Source: Eubacteriales bacterium (GTDB lineage Bacteria > Bacillota > Clostridia > Lachnospirales > Lachnospiraceae). From it: a stretch of 64,000 nt of DNA. Shown piece after piece: positions 43,072 to 51,942 of this stretch. Numbering within the stretch: the stretch's first letter is position 1; each line of letters starts with the position of its first letter. The notes beneath the pieces were generated by a model. The model worked only from the letters and a program-made list of their open reading frames with translations. It made no database searches and was not told where the DNA came from. A program made the translations under genes and the position numbers. Location: assembly GCA_030526665.1 (NCBI GenBank), contig JAUNCI010000004.1:1-64000 (forward strand). The letters are read 5' to 3'.

Positions 43072-44706
43072 ATGCCAGTAACAGATTTATTAGAGAGAAA
43101 TCATAAGTTATATGGAGATGAAGTCGCACTTATTGAGTTGAATCCAACGATCAAAGACAACAAAAAGCAAACCTGGAAGGAATACGACCTGGTTCAGCAG
43201 ACTTCTTCGACCCCATACCGTCGAGAAATTACATGGGAAATTTTTGATGAAAAAGCAAACCGTGTTGCAAATATGCTTTTGGAACGTGGAATTCAGAAGG
43301 GAGACAGAGTTGCAATTTTGATGTTTAACTGTCTGGAATGGCTTCCGATTTATTTTGGAATTTTAAAGACAGGGGCGATTGCCGTGCCTTTCAATTTCCG
43401 TTTTGATTCAAGTGAAATTAAATATTGTGTAGATCTTGCTGAAGTACACATCCTGCTGTTTGGACCGGAGTTTATCGGCCGTATCGAAGCAATTCAGGAA
43501 GAAATCAGCAAAGGACGTCTTCTTATTTATGTGGGAGATGGATGTCCGACATTTGCGGAAAGTTATCGTGAACTGGTTGCGGATTGTTCCAGCCAGCCGC
43601 CGCTTGTTCGTCTGGAAGAGGAAGATGATGCTGCAATCTATTTCTCATCAGGCACAACCGGATTTCCAAAGGCAATTCTTCACAATCATGAAAGTCTTAT
43701 GCAGGCTGCACAGATGGAACAGAAACACCATCTGACAGACCGAAATGATACCTTCCTCTGTATTCCGCCTTTATATCATACAGGTGCAAAATTCCATTGG
43801 ATGGGAAGTCTCTGTGCGGGTAGTAAAGCGGTTCTTTTGAAAGGAACATCGCCGGAAATTATTCTGGATGCAGTTTCAAAAGAACATTGTACACTGGTTT
43901 GGCTGCTTGTTCCGTGGGCACAGGATATTTTGGATAGTCTCGATCGCGGTGATTTGAAATTGGAAGATTATGACCTGGATCAGTGGAGACTGATGCATAT
44001 TGGTGCACAGCCGGTTCCGCCATCATTGATCAAGAGATGGAAAGAATATTTCCCGAATCATTTATATGATACAAACTATGGTCTTTCTGAATCAACAGGT
44101 CCTGGATGTGTGCATCTGGGTGTTGAGAATATTCACAAGGTTGGAGCAATCGGTGTTCCTGGATATCGCTGGAAATGCAAAATTGTAGATCCGGATATGA
44201 ATGAAGTACCGTTTGGAGAAGTTGGAGAACTTTGTGTGAAAGGTCCCGGTGTTATGACCTGCTATTACAATGATCCGAAGGCAACCGAGGAGACGATCGT
44301 TGATGGATGGCTTCGTACCGGTGATATGGCAATGCAGGATCCGGATGGCTTCTACTTCCTGGTTGACCGTAAAAAAGACGTTATTGTCAGCGGTGGAGAA
44401 AATATCTATCCTGTACAGATTGAAAACTTCCTGAATGCATTTGAGAAGGTAAAAGATGTAGCGGTTATCGGATTGCCGGATAAACGTCTGGGAGAAATTA
44501 CAGGTGCCATCATTTCTATCAAAGAAGGTATGGAATGTACAGAAGAGGAAATCGAAGCATTCTGCAAAGATCTTCCAAGATATAAACGACCAAAGAAAAT
44601 TATCTTTGCCGAGGTTCCTAGAAATGCCACAGGAAAAATTGAAAAACCGGCGCTGCGTAAGAAATACGGTGCCGATCAGCTGGTAGCACAGCAGAACAAC
44701 GGATAA
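43072..44706 (+). CDS. Acyl-CoA synthetase-like AMP-forming ligase (ANL superfamily)
   Basis: A 544-residue adenylate-forming enzyme that should activate a carboxylic acid as acyl-AMP, usually for CoA. The AMP-binding P-loop is YFSSGTTGFPKAI (190-202), followed by core motifs YGLSESTGPG, GWLRTGDMA and DRKKDVIVSGGENIYP. The C-terminal catalytic lysine is in NATGKIEKPALRKKY. Residues about 23-55 form an unusual charged insertion near the N-terminus. Substrate is unknown. It stands alone between terminators, with AAAGGAAG before the ATG. Confidence 0.88.
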   Translation: MPVTDLLERNHKLYGDEVALIELNPTIKDNKKQTWKEYDLVQQTSSTPYRREITWEIFDEKANRVANMLLERGIQKGDRVAILMFNCLEWLPIYFGILKTGAIAVPFNFRFDSSEIKYCVDLAEVHILLFGPEFIGRIEAIQEEISKGRLLIYVGDGCPTFAESYRELVADCSSQPPLVRLEEEDDAAIYFSSGTTGFPKAILHNHESLMQAAQMEQKHHLTDRNDTFLCIPPLYHTGAKFHWMGSLCAGSKAVLLKGTSPEIILDAVSKEHCTLVWLLVPWAQDILDSLDRGDLKLEDYDLDQWRLMHIGAQPVPPSLIKRWKEYFPNHLYDTNYGLSESTGPGCVHLGVENIHKVGAIGVPGYRWKCKIVDPDMNEVPFGEVGELCVKGPGVMTCYYNDPKATEETIVDGWLRTGDMAMQDPDGFYFLVDRKKDVIVSGGENIYPVQIENFLNAFEKVKDVAVIGLPDKRLGEITGAIISIKEGMECTEEEIEAFCKDLPRYKRPKKIIFAEVPRNATGKIEKPALRKKYGADQLVAQQNNG

Positions 44707-44740
44707 AGAAATAGAAATAAAGAAAAATAAATATGTATAT

Positions 44741-44783
44741 AAAAACAAGGAGCATATCAATTTTGATATGCTCCTTGTTTTTA
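44741..44783. terminator. Bidirectional intrinsic terminator
   Basis: A perfect 19-bp stem with a short ATTT loop and A/T tracts on both sides, between the convergent acyl-CoA ligase and symporter genes. Confidence 0.9.
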
Positions 44784-44839
44784 TGAGTATTCATTATTTT
44801 TTTAGGTTAAACATAAACCTCGTATGTATTTAGTCGAGC

Positions 44840-46372
44840 TTATTTACCAAGAGAAGATTTCTGAGGAACTTCCGTTGGTTTTTCGTAGCAGGCAAATGTT
44901 TCCTCTACGAACTGTTTATTAGGTTTTGGTGTGATCAGGCTGACAACCGGAACAATGATCAGACCGGCCAGCATTGCAATTGCACCTGCATTAATAGGTG
45001 ACTGCAGAATTGTTGGAAGTGATGGTCTTGCAAACATGTTTACGATCATGAGACCGGAACCGAAAATGAAAGATGCCCAGCAGGATGCAACCGTTGTTTT
45101 TTTCCAGTACAGAGAGTACAAAAATGGTGCAAGGAAAGAACCTGCAAGTGCGCCCCATGAAACGCCCATAAGCTGTGCAATAAAAGTAACGGAACTCTTG
45201 TACTGAATCAGAGCCAGAATAGCTGAGATTGCGATGAATACCAGTACGAGTACACGAATCATAAGAAGCTGTTTTTTGTCACTCATTTTTTTGATAAAGT
45301 TGTCTTTCAAAAAGTCAATTGTCAGAGTAGAGCTGGAAGCAAGTACCAGTGATGACAGGGTTGACATAGATGCTGATAATACAAGGATAACAACAAGGGC
45401 GATCAATGCCGGTGATAAGGAAGAAAGCATCGTCGGAATGATAGAGTCAAATCCATTTGCTGCTACGTCGATCTCATCAGAGAACAGACGTCCGAAACCA
45501 CCGAGGAAATAACATCCGCCGGCAACGACCAGTGCAAAAATGGTAGAGATGATCGTTCCTTTCTGGATCGCAGATTCATTTTTGATCGCATAGAATTTCT
45601 GAACCATCTGAGGAAGTCCCCATGTACCCAGTGAAGTAAGAATTACAACGAACATAAGGTTCAACGGGTCCGGTCCGAAGAAGGAAGCAAACACACCAGG
45701 TGCGGTAGATACTGTTTCATCAGAAACTTCGGCAAGTCCGTGTAAGGCTGCGATAAAACCACCTTTGCTCATCAGTACGGCTGCGATAATGGTAACAATA
45801 CCGAACAGCATGATGATACCCTGGATAAAATCGTTGATTGCAGTCGCCATGTAACCACCTGCGATAACATAGATTGCAGTAAGCACAGACATCAAAATGA
45901 TACATACAGAATAGTCGATATTAAAAGCCATACCGAATAATCTGGAAAGACCATTATAAAGAGAAGCTGTATATGGAATCAGGAAAATAAAAATGATTAC
46001 AGAGGCAACGATTTTTAATGCCGGGTTCTGGAAACGTTCACCGAAAAACTGAGGCATTGTTGCGGAGTCTAAATGCTGTGTCATAATTCGGGTACGTCTT
46101 CCGAGAACGACCCATGCAAGCAGGGAACCGATAATTGCGTTTCCGATACCTGCCCATGTAGCGGCAATACCGTATTTCCAGCCGAACTGTCCGGCATATC
46201 CGACAAATACGACCGCTGAAAAATAAGAAGTACCATAAGCAAATGCCGTAAGCCATGGTCCAACGCTTCTTCCGCCAAGGACGAAGCCGTTTACGTCTGT
46301 TGAGTTTTTTCTACAGTACATACCGATTCCAATCAGTACGATAAAGTAGGCGATTAAGATGACTAGTTTCAT
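44840..46372 (-). CDS. Sodium:solute symporter (SSS family, PutP-like)
   Basis: A 510-residue secondary transporter with about 13 membrane helices. Family features include the first-helix Na+ site region, GGRSVGPWLTAFAYGTSYFSA (about 33-53), the conserved GGYMATA segment and the WGLPQM motif in the middle, and SASMSTLSSLVLASSS for the second sodium site. The closest characterised relatives carry proline or pantothenate; the substrate here cannot be decided. GGAGAGA lies before the start. Diverges from hflX. Confidence 0.88.
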   Translation of the reverse strand: MKLVILIAYFIVLIGIGMYCRKNSTDVNGFVLGGRSVGPWLTAFAYGTSYFSAVVFVGYAGQFGWKYGIAATWAGIGNAIIGSLLAWVVLGRRTRIMTQHLDSATMPQFFGERFQNPALKIVASVIIFIFLIPYTASLYNGLSRLFGMAFNIDYSVCIILMSVLTAIYVIAGGYMATAINDFIQGIIMLFGIVTIIAAVLMSKGGFIAALHGLAEVSDETVSTAPGVFASFFGPDPLNLMFVVILTSLGTWGLPQMVQKFYAIKNESAIQKGTIISTIFALVVAGGCYFLGGFGRLFSDEIDVAANGFDSIIPTMLSSLSPALIALVVILVLSASMSTLSSLVLASSSTLTIDFLKDNFIKKMSDKKQLLMIRVLVLVFIAISAILALIQYKSSVTFIAQLMGVSWGALAGSFLAPFLYSLYWKKTTVASCWASFIFGSGLMIVNMFARPSLPTILQSPINAGAIAMLAGLIIVPVVSLITPKPNKQFVEETFACYEKPTEVPQKSSLGK

Positions 46373-46457
46373 ATTTTCTCTCTCCTATTGTGTATTGTTG
46401 TTCGCTTTAACACATTGAAACTTTTATACTTTCATGCGTTAAATTGCGATATGGTTT

Positions 46458-46486
46458 ACTTTATCACATATCTACGGGATAGTCAA
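46458..46486 (-). promoter_or_regulatory. Promoter of the Na+/solute symporter gene
   Basis: Minus-strand TTGACT (46481-46486), 17-bp spacer, TAAAGT (46458-46463). Confidence 0.5.
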
Positions 46487-46504
46487 TGTCTTCTAAAGTG
46501 ATAT

Positions 46505-46533
46505 TTGCAAAATACAGTGCGGTTTGCTATACT
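46505..46533 (+). promoter_or_regulatory. Promoter of hflX
   Basis: TTGCAA (46505-46510), 17-bp spacer, TATACT (46528-46533), about 50 bp before hflX. Confidence 0.6.
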
Positions 46534-46581
46534 TTTTATCTGGTTATATTGATCATTAACGATTATTAATGAGGGTAAAAA

Positions 46582-47817
46582 ATGGAAGAAATCAAAGAAA
46601 TAGAAGAACGTGTCATACTGATCGGTGTTCAGGTGAACAACAATGAGGACACATACGAATCCCTGGAGGAGTTAGAGGAACTGGCGTCTACAGCCGGTGC
46701 CGTTACGGTAGGGAAAGTTGTACAAAACAGAGAAAAAGTCCACCCGGGGACTTATATCGGAAAAGGTAAAATTGAAGAAGTTTGCAGTATGGTTTTGGCC
46801 TTGGATGCAACAGGTGTAATCTGTGATGACGAATTATCACCGGCGCAGATGAATAATCTGGAGAGAGAACTGGACTGTAAAGTTATGGACAGAACTCTTT
46901 TGATTTTAGATATTTTTGCTTCAAGGGCAATTACAAGTGAAGGAAAGATACAGGTCGAACTGGCACAGCTTCGTTATCGCTCGTCCAGACTGGTCGGCTT
47001 ACGTGAATCTCTGTCCAGACTGGGTGGAGGTATTGGTACCAGAGGACCGGGTGAGAAAAAACTGGAAATGGACCGTCGACTGATACGTGATCGTATCTCT
47101 TCTCTGAAACAGGAATTGCAGCAGGTTGAAAAACACAGAGAATTACTGCGTACCGGCAGAAATCGAAGCAATATGAAAAGCGTTGCAATTGTAGGATATA
47201 CAAATGCAGGAAAGTCGACATTGCTGAATACATTAACCGGGGCTGGCGTGCTGTCAGAAGATAAACTGTTTGCAACACTGGACCCGACAACAAGAGTACT
47301 TACGTTAGATGACGGACAGCAGATCTTACTGACAGATACGGTTGGATTTATTCGCAAATTACCGCATCATCTGATAGAAGCATTCAAAAGTACTCTGGAA
47401 GAAGCAAAGTATGCAGATTATATTATTCATGTTGTAGATGCTTCAAATCCGCAGGCAGAGTTACAGATGCATATTGTGTATGAAACGCTGAAAGATCTTG
47501 GGGCTTTAGGGAAAAAGACAATTACCCTGCTGAATAAACAGGATAAGCCGGGAGCTGCCTTGCTTCGGGATCGACGTGCCGATGAAATTATCAAAATTTC
47601 CGCAAAAACCGGTGAAGGACTGGATGAGGTAAAACAGGTTCTTTCCGATATATTGTCAGAAAATCAGATTTATATTGAGAGACTGTTTCCATACCAGGAA
47701 GCCGGAAAGATACAGCTGATCAGGGAATATGGACAGCTGATTTCTGAAGAATATAAAGATAACGGAATCGAAGTAAAAGCAAGGGTTCCCAAAGATATTT
47801 ATATGAAAGTGACATAA
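46582..47817 (+). CDS. hflX: Ribosome-associated GTPase HflX
   Basis: A 411-residue translational GTPase that splits stalled or heat-damaged 70S ribosomes. The N-terminal HflX domain (about 10-195) contains the glycine-rich SRLGGGIGTRGPGEKKLE. The G domain has G1 GYTNAGKST (205-213), G3 DTVGF and G4 NKQD. Length is typical. GAGGG precedes the ATG. It converges with the amidohydrolase gene with only 17 bp between stops. Confidence 0.95.
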   Translation: MEEIKEIEERVILIGVQVNNNEDTYESLEELEELASTAGAVTVGKVVQNREKVHPGTYIGKGKIEEVCSMVLALDATGVICDDELSPAQMNNLERELDCKVMDRTLLILDIFASRAITSEGKIQVELAQLRYRSSRLVGLRESLSRLGGGIGTRGPGEKKLEMDRRLIRDRISSLKQELQQVEKHRELLRTGRNRSNMKSVAIVGYTNAGKSTLLNTLTGAGVLSEDKLFATLDPTTRVLTLDDGQQILLTDTVGFIRKLPHHLIEAFKSTLEEAKYADYIIHVVDASNPQAELQMHIVYETLKDLGALGKKTITLLNKQDKPGAALLRDRRADEIIKISAKTGEGLDEVKQVLSDILSENQIYIERLFPYQEAGKIQLIREYGQLISEEYKDNGIEVKARVPKDIYMKVT

Positions 47818-47834
47818 TAAATAGTATATCTTCA

Positions 47835-48653
47835 TTATATATTTTCTATACCAAAGAAGCGCAGCGCGTTCTGATACAGAATCATATCCTTTTCGCAGTC
47901 GGAAAGTCCGTTCATATTTGAAAGACGAAGTGCGGAAGTTCCCTGATCCGCCCATGGAGCATCGGAGGCAAACATGATTTTGTCTGTTCCATGTTTGCGG
48001 CACATTCTAATAAATTGTTCCTCTTCAATGTGGCTGATCGTATAGGCGGTATCCATATAGAGATTCAAACCGCAGAGTTTTGCTTCCGATTCATCGTAGT
48101 TTTCATTATTTCCCATATGTGCGACGACCAGTTTGGGAGGAGCTGTTTCGCGTACTGCATTTATGATCATATCAGGGGTGCAGAAATCCTCGGATAAATT
48201 GTATGGATCGTATCCTGCATGTGTGACAATGCAAAGTCCAAGCTCGGAAGCAGCATAAAGAATACGAAGATAGCGAAGATCATCAAAATGAACATGCTGA
48301 TAATAAGGATGGATTTTTATCCCTTTAAATCCTTCGCGCTGGATTTGGCGAAGCTGTTCTTTGAAATTGCTTTCATCAGGATGAACGCTTGCAAGAGAGA
48401 GCAGTTTCCGATCTCCCTGCTGATAGGTTTCGTTAATAAAAATCGCAAAACGAAGGATGGATTCATACTGATGAGGGGCAGTTACAATTGGGAGTATGAC
48501 ACTTAAATCAATATTTCCGCGTTCCATGGATTCTCGTAATCCGTCTGCAGTGCCATTCATACTTGGCTCGAGCTCAATAACGGAAGAGAGCTTCGGGATT
48601 GCGGCGGCTGCTATTTTATCAGGAAAAATATGTGTATGTGTATCAATAATCAT
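47835..48653 (-). CDS. Amidohydrolase family protein (TIM-barrel, ACMSD-like)
   Basis: A 272-residue metal-dependent hydrolase. The first metal-binding motif is DTHTHIF (His6, His8). Further ligands are probably in GIKIHPYYQH, THAGYD and the late aspartate in FASDAPW. Related proteins hydrolyse or decarboxylate small carboxylates; no substrate can be assigned. Own start with an AGGAG-like site; it diverges from azlC. Confidence 0.85.
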   Translation of the reverse strand: MIIDTHTHIFPDKIAAAAIPKLSSVIELEPSMNGTADGLRESMERGNIDLSVILPIVTAPHQYESILRFAIFINETYQQGDRKLLSLASVHPDESNFKEQLRQIQREGFKGIKIHPYYQHVHFDDLRYLRILYAASELGLCIVTHAGYDPYNLSEDFCTPDMIINAVRETAPPKLVVAHMGNNENYDESEAKLCGLNLYMDTAYTISHIEEEQFIRMCRKHGTDKIMFASDAPWADQGTSALRLSNMNGLSDCEKDMILYQNALRFFGIENI

Positions 48654-48717
48654 GTTGTTGCTCCTTGAAAATGAATAAATTTATGAATAACTACGATTAT
48701 AAGTGAAGAATATGATG

Positions 48718-48746
48718 TTTTCAAGACTTTGCAAAGATGCTATAAT
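48718..48746 (+). promoter_or_regulatory. Promoter of azlCD
   Basis: TTTTCA (48718-48723), 17-bp spacer and consensus TATAAT (48741-48746) with an extended TGC, about 70 bp before azlC. Confidence 0.5.
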
Positions 48747-48818
48747 CAGAAACAGCATTTTTCAATTATTATGATTTGCACATTTAACGTTTGAAAGAGA
48801 TGCAACAGGGAGGACGAT

Positions 48819-49535
48819 ATGAAGCAATCATATTTTAAAAAGGGAATAAAAGATGGGATTCCGATTGGGTTAGGTTATTTTGCAGTTTCCTTTGCGTTTG
48901 GTATACAGGCGGTAAAAGGCGGATTAACTCCATTTCAGGCATTTTTGATTTCCCTGACAAATCTGACTTCTGCTGGTCAGTTCGCCGGAGTTGGAGTTAT
49001 TTTTGCAGCAGGAACTTATTGGGAGATGGTTTTGACACAGTTGATCATCAATGCCAGATATTGTCTGATGTCATTTTCAATTTCTCAGAAAATTATGCGG
49101 GATATACCATATGCACATCGATTTGGAGTGGCATTTGGTATTACAGATGAAATTTTCGGTGTAAGTATTGCACAGGAAGGAAAACTCAGTCCGTATTACA
49201 GCTATGGCGTAATGAGCATGGCAATTCCGGGTTGGTCTCTGGGAACACTGCTTGGAGCTGTCTGTGGAGGGATTATGCCGGCCATGTTTGTGAGTGCATT
49301 AAGTGTTGCCCTTTATGGAATGTTTTTGGCCGTGGTGATTCCGCCATCCAAAAAGAACAAGGCAATTCGTGCAGTTGTCCTCGCATCGATGGCAATGGCT
49401 TCTTTATTTAAAATTATTCCGGTTTTGGATAAAAATGTATCGTCCGGTTTTATGATTATCATTGTTACCATTGTTGTGTCGGTAATCGCGGCAATTGTAT
49501 GTCCGGTGGAAGAGGAGGAAAACCATGAGTCATAA
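48819..49535 (+). CDS. azlC: AzlC-family branched-chain amino acid exporter subunit
   Basis: A 238-residue membrane protein with about seven helices, the large subunit of AzlCD/BrnFE-type exporters for branched-chain amino acids. The family N-terminal segment GIKDGIPIGLGYFAVSFAFG (10-29) and the following NLTSAGQFAG (about 47-56) are clear. AGGGAGG precedes the ATG. The small subunit gene overlaps its 3' end. Confidence 0.93.
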   Translation: MKQSYFKKGIKDGIPIGLGYFAVSFAFGIQAVKGGLTPFQAFLISLTNLTSAGQFAGVGVIFAAGTYWEMVLTQLIINARYCLMSFSISQKIMRDIPYAHRFGVAFGITDEIFGVSIAQEGKLSPYYSYGVMSMAIPGWSLGTLLGAVCGGIMPAMFVSALSVALYGMFLAVVIPPSKKNKAIRAVVLASMAMASLFKIIPVLDKNVSSGFMIIIVTIVVSVIAAIVCPVEEEENHES

Positions 49536-49839
49536 TGTATATATTTATATTCTTGTAATGGCAGGCGTTACTTATCTGATCCGTATGATTCCACTGGTAC
49601 TGGCAAAAAAAGAGATTCAGAATCGATTTATCAAATCGTTTCTATATTATGTACCATATGCCTGTTTATCTGCGATGACATTCCCGGCAATTCTATTTGC
49701 AACCGGAAGTGTAATATCGGCGACGATCGGATTTGCTGTTGCGGTTATTGCTGCATATATGGAAAAAAGTCTGATCGTTGTGGCTTCCTTTGCCTGTGCA
49801 GCGGTTTTTATAGCCGAACGTGTGATGACATTGATATAG
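49525..49839 (+). CDS. azlD: AzlD-family branched-chain amino acid exporter subunit
   Basis: A 104-residue membrane protein with three to four helices, the partner of AzlC. The signature is YLIRMIPLVL followed by FIKSFLYYVPYACLSAMTFP. The ATG at 49525 is used because GAGGAGG lies just before it; the frame extends upstream to 49495 without a ribosome site. It overlaps azlC by 11 bp, indicating translational coupling. Confidence 0.93.
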   Translation: MSHNVYIYILVMAGVTYLIRMIPLVLAKKEIQNRFIKSFLYYVPYACLSAMTFPAILFATGSVISATIGFAVAVIAAYMEKSLIVVASFACAAVFIAERVMTLI

Positions 49840-49905
49840 GAAACCGGCCCGAAAGTATTACAGAATGAGGGATAATGCATAAACGAAAGATAAATAAAAT
49901 GAAAG

Positions 49906-49949
49906 AAAACCCTGCAAATACTCTGTGCAAGAAGTATTTGCAGGGTTTT
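49906..49949. terminator. Bidirectional intrinsic terminator
   Basis: A perfect 16-bp stem (49906-49921 with 49934-49949) with a 12-nt loop and A/T tracts. It separates azlCD from the convergent dapF. Confidence 0.85.
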
Positions 49950-49995
49950 GCTTTGGTATTGAATAGATTGCGGAAAGTCAGAAAAGGGTGAGTTT

Positions 49996-50850
49996 TTACT
50001 CTCCGATGACACTTAAATCGATTTCGCCATCAAATACAGTTGTGGCAGGGCCGGTCATGTATACAAGATTTTCATTTCGATCCCAGTAAATCTGGAGATC
50101 ACCGCCTAATAGTTTTACAGTTACCGGCTGGTCGCCATCCACATGTCCATTGAGGATAGAGGCAACGGCAACGGCGCAGGCTCCGGTGCCACAGGCTAAG
50201 GTTTCTCCGGAACCACGTTCCCAGACACGCATCTGTACAGTATGTCTGTCAATGAGTTTGACAAATTCTGTATTTACACGGTCCGGAAAGGCCGGGTGAA
50301 ATTCAAATTTTGGTCCGATCTTTTCAATTTCAAGTCCGTCAACATCGTCCATGTAGACTACTGCATGAGGATTACCCATGGAAACGCCGGTAAAACGATA
50401 AGAAGTTCCATCAACTTCAATCGGGGCATTGATTACGGTTGGAGTATCTGCAGCAACCGGAATCTTTGCGGTTTCCAGAATCGGAGCGCCCATATTTACT
50501 TTTACGAGAACTGCTTTTCCGTTCTCAATTGTCAGATCAACATATTTGATACCGCTTTTGGTAGCGATGCTGATTTGAGATTTATTAACGATGCCGTAAT
50601 CATAAGCGTATTTGGCTACACAGCGAATACCATTGCCACACATTGCGCCTTGAGAACCATCCAGATTATACATATCCATCTCACAATCGGCAATCGCAGA
50701 AGGTTTAATCAGAATCAAACCATCGCCGCCGATACCGAAATGACGATCACTCACAAACTTTGCTGCTTCAGCAGGATTTTTGACAGTTTCTGTGAAGCAA
50801 TTTACATATACGTAATCATTGCCAATGCCATGCATTTTTGTAAATTTCAT
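49996..50850 (-). CDS. dapF: Diaminopimelate epimerase
   Basis: A 284-residue PLP-independent epimerase converting LL-DAP to meso-DAP for lysine and peptidoglycan. The two catalytic cysteines are visible: Cys71 in MCGNGIRC and Cys220 in LACGTGACAV. The N-terminal HGIGNDYVYV motif is conserved. Length is standard. It fits the meso-DAP-type MurE of this window. Monocistronic. Confidence 0.97.
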   Translation of the reverse strand: MKFTKMHGIGNDYVYVNCFTETVKNPAEAAKFVSDRHFGIGGDGLILIKPSAIADCEMDMYNLDGSQGAMCGNGIRCVAKYAYDYGIVNKSQISIATKSGIKYVDLTIENGKAVLVKVNMGAPILETAKIPVAADTPTVINAPIEVDGTSYRFTGVSMGNPHAVVYMDDVDGLEIEKIGPKFEFHPAFPDRVNTEFVKLIDRHTVQMRVWERGSGETLACGTGACAVAVASILNGHVDGDQPVTVKLLGGDLQIYWDRNENLVYMTGPATTVFDGEIDLSVIGE

Positions 50851-50948
50851 AGTTGTATCTCCATTCTAAGCTGTTACAGGAAAACCTGATTGACATGATT
50901 ATATAGAAATTATTCATTATATTCAAGTATATGATTTTTCTATTTTGC

Positions 50949-50976
50949 TTGCAATTTAAAAAAAACATGTTAAAAT
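50949..50976 (+). promoter_or_regulatory. Promoter of the amino acid ABC transporter operon
   Basis: TTGCAA (50949-50954), 16-bp spacer, TAAAAT (50971-50976). Confidence 0.55.
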
Positions 50977-50988
50977 GGATAAAAGTAA

Positions 50989-51006
50989 TATGCACGAGGG
51001 TGCATA
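50989..51006 (+). promoter_or_regulatory. 5'-end stem-loop of the transporter mRNA
   Basis: TATGCAC (50989-50995), loop GAGG, GTGCATA (51000-51006). It begins a few bases after the predicted start of transcription, so it may protect the 5' end of an abundant mRNA; an operator role is the alternative. Confidence 0.4.
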
Positions 51007-51034
51007 AATATTCATATTTATTAAGGAGGATATT

Positions 51035-51823
51035 ATGAAGAAAATTATTGCATTAGCATTAACAACAGTTATGGCTGCTTCTATGAGTACAGCAGTATTT
51101 GCAGATGGAAAAACAGTAGCAAGTGTAGATGATCTTAAAGGCGCATACATTGGTGTTCAGCTTGGAACAACAGGTGATATCTATGCATCTGATTACGAAG
51201 GTGATGAAGAAGGAACACAGATCGAGCGTTACAACAAAGGTAATGATGCGGTTATGGCACTTTCTCAGGGAAAAATCGATTGTGTAATTATCGACGAACA
51301 GCCAGCAAAAGCTTTTGTTGAGAAAAACGAAGATCTCACAATTCTTGAAGAAGAATTTGCCTTAGAAGACTATGCAATCTGTGTTTCTAAAGAAAAAACA
51401 GAACTGAAAGACAGCATCAATACAGCACTTACTGAATTAAAAGAAGAAGGTGTGATTGATTCTATTATTGCAAATTATATTGGTGAAGAAGCTGGAAATT
51501 CTCCATATGAATCTCCGGAAGACGTAGATCGTTCCAATGGCACACTGGTTATGGCTACAAACGCTTATTTCCCACCATATGAATACTATGAAGGTGACAA
51601 AGTTACAGGTATTGATGCAGATATCGCACAGGCAATCTGCGACAAGCTTGGATATGAACTTCAGATCGATGATATGAATTTTGACTCTATTATTGCTGCA
51701 GTACAGGCTGGAAAAGCAGATTTTGGTGCAGCAGGTATGACAGTTACAGAAGAACGTCTGAAAAACATCGACTTTACAGATTCTTATGCAACAGCAAAAC
51801 AGGTTATCATCGTTAAAAAATGA
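51035..51823 (+). CDS. Amino acid ABC transporter substrate-binding protein with circularly permuted order
   Basis: A 262-residue secreted SBP_bac_3-type (polar amino acid) binding protein. Signal peptide 1-23 (cut after VFA); no lipobox. Residues 27-150 match what is normally the second half of the family: ASVDDLKGAYIGVQLGTTGD (29-48), GKIDCVIIDEQPAKAF (79-94), ELKEEGVIDSIIANYI (134-149). Residues 169-262 match what is normally the first half: VMATNAYFPPYEY (172-184), GIDADIAQAIC (192-202), MTVTEERLKNIDFTDSYA (235-252), ending at QVIIVKK. A new polar linker (151-168) joins them. The order is therefore B-A, not A-B. AAGGAGG precedes the ATG. Permease and ATPase genes follow, so the transporter is probably functional. 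Confidence 0.9.
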   Translation: MKKIIALALTTVMAASMSTAVFADGKTVASVDDLKGAYIGVQLGTTGDIYASDYEGDEEGTQIERYNKGNDAVMALSQGKIDCVIIDEQPAKAFVEKNEDLTILEEEFALEDYAICVSKEKTELKDSINTALTELKEEGVIDSIIANYIGEEAGNSPYESPEDVDRSNGTLVMATNAYFPPYEYYEGDKVTGIDADIAQAICDKLGYELQIDDMNFDSIIAAVQAGKADFGAAGMTVTEERLKNIDFTDSYATAKQVIIVKK

Positions 51824-51884
51824 TAACAGGTTATGAAGTACGGTATCAAATATCGTGTCTGAAAACGGATTTATATTAAAAATG

Positions 51885-51917
51885 AAAGGGATGTAGCTGT
51901 ATGGTCACATCCCTTTT
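51885..51917 (+). terminator. Intra-operon terminator/attenuator between binding protein and permease
   Basis: A perfect 10-bp stem AAAGGGATGT/ACATCCCTTT (51885-51894 with 51907-51916) with a 12-nt loop and a short T-run. It would let the binding protein be made in excess of the permease and ATPase. It could also shield the 3' end of a shorter mRNA. Confidence 0.6.
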
Positions 51918-51942
51918 ACTGATTATTTTAGGAGGAAAAGGG

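Noticed and set aside
51901..51942. N-terminal extension of the amino acid permease
   Set aside because: It runs through the attenuator hairpin, lacks a ribosome site, and TAGGAGG marks the ATG at 51943.
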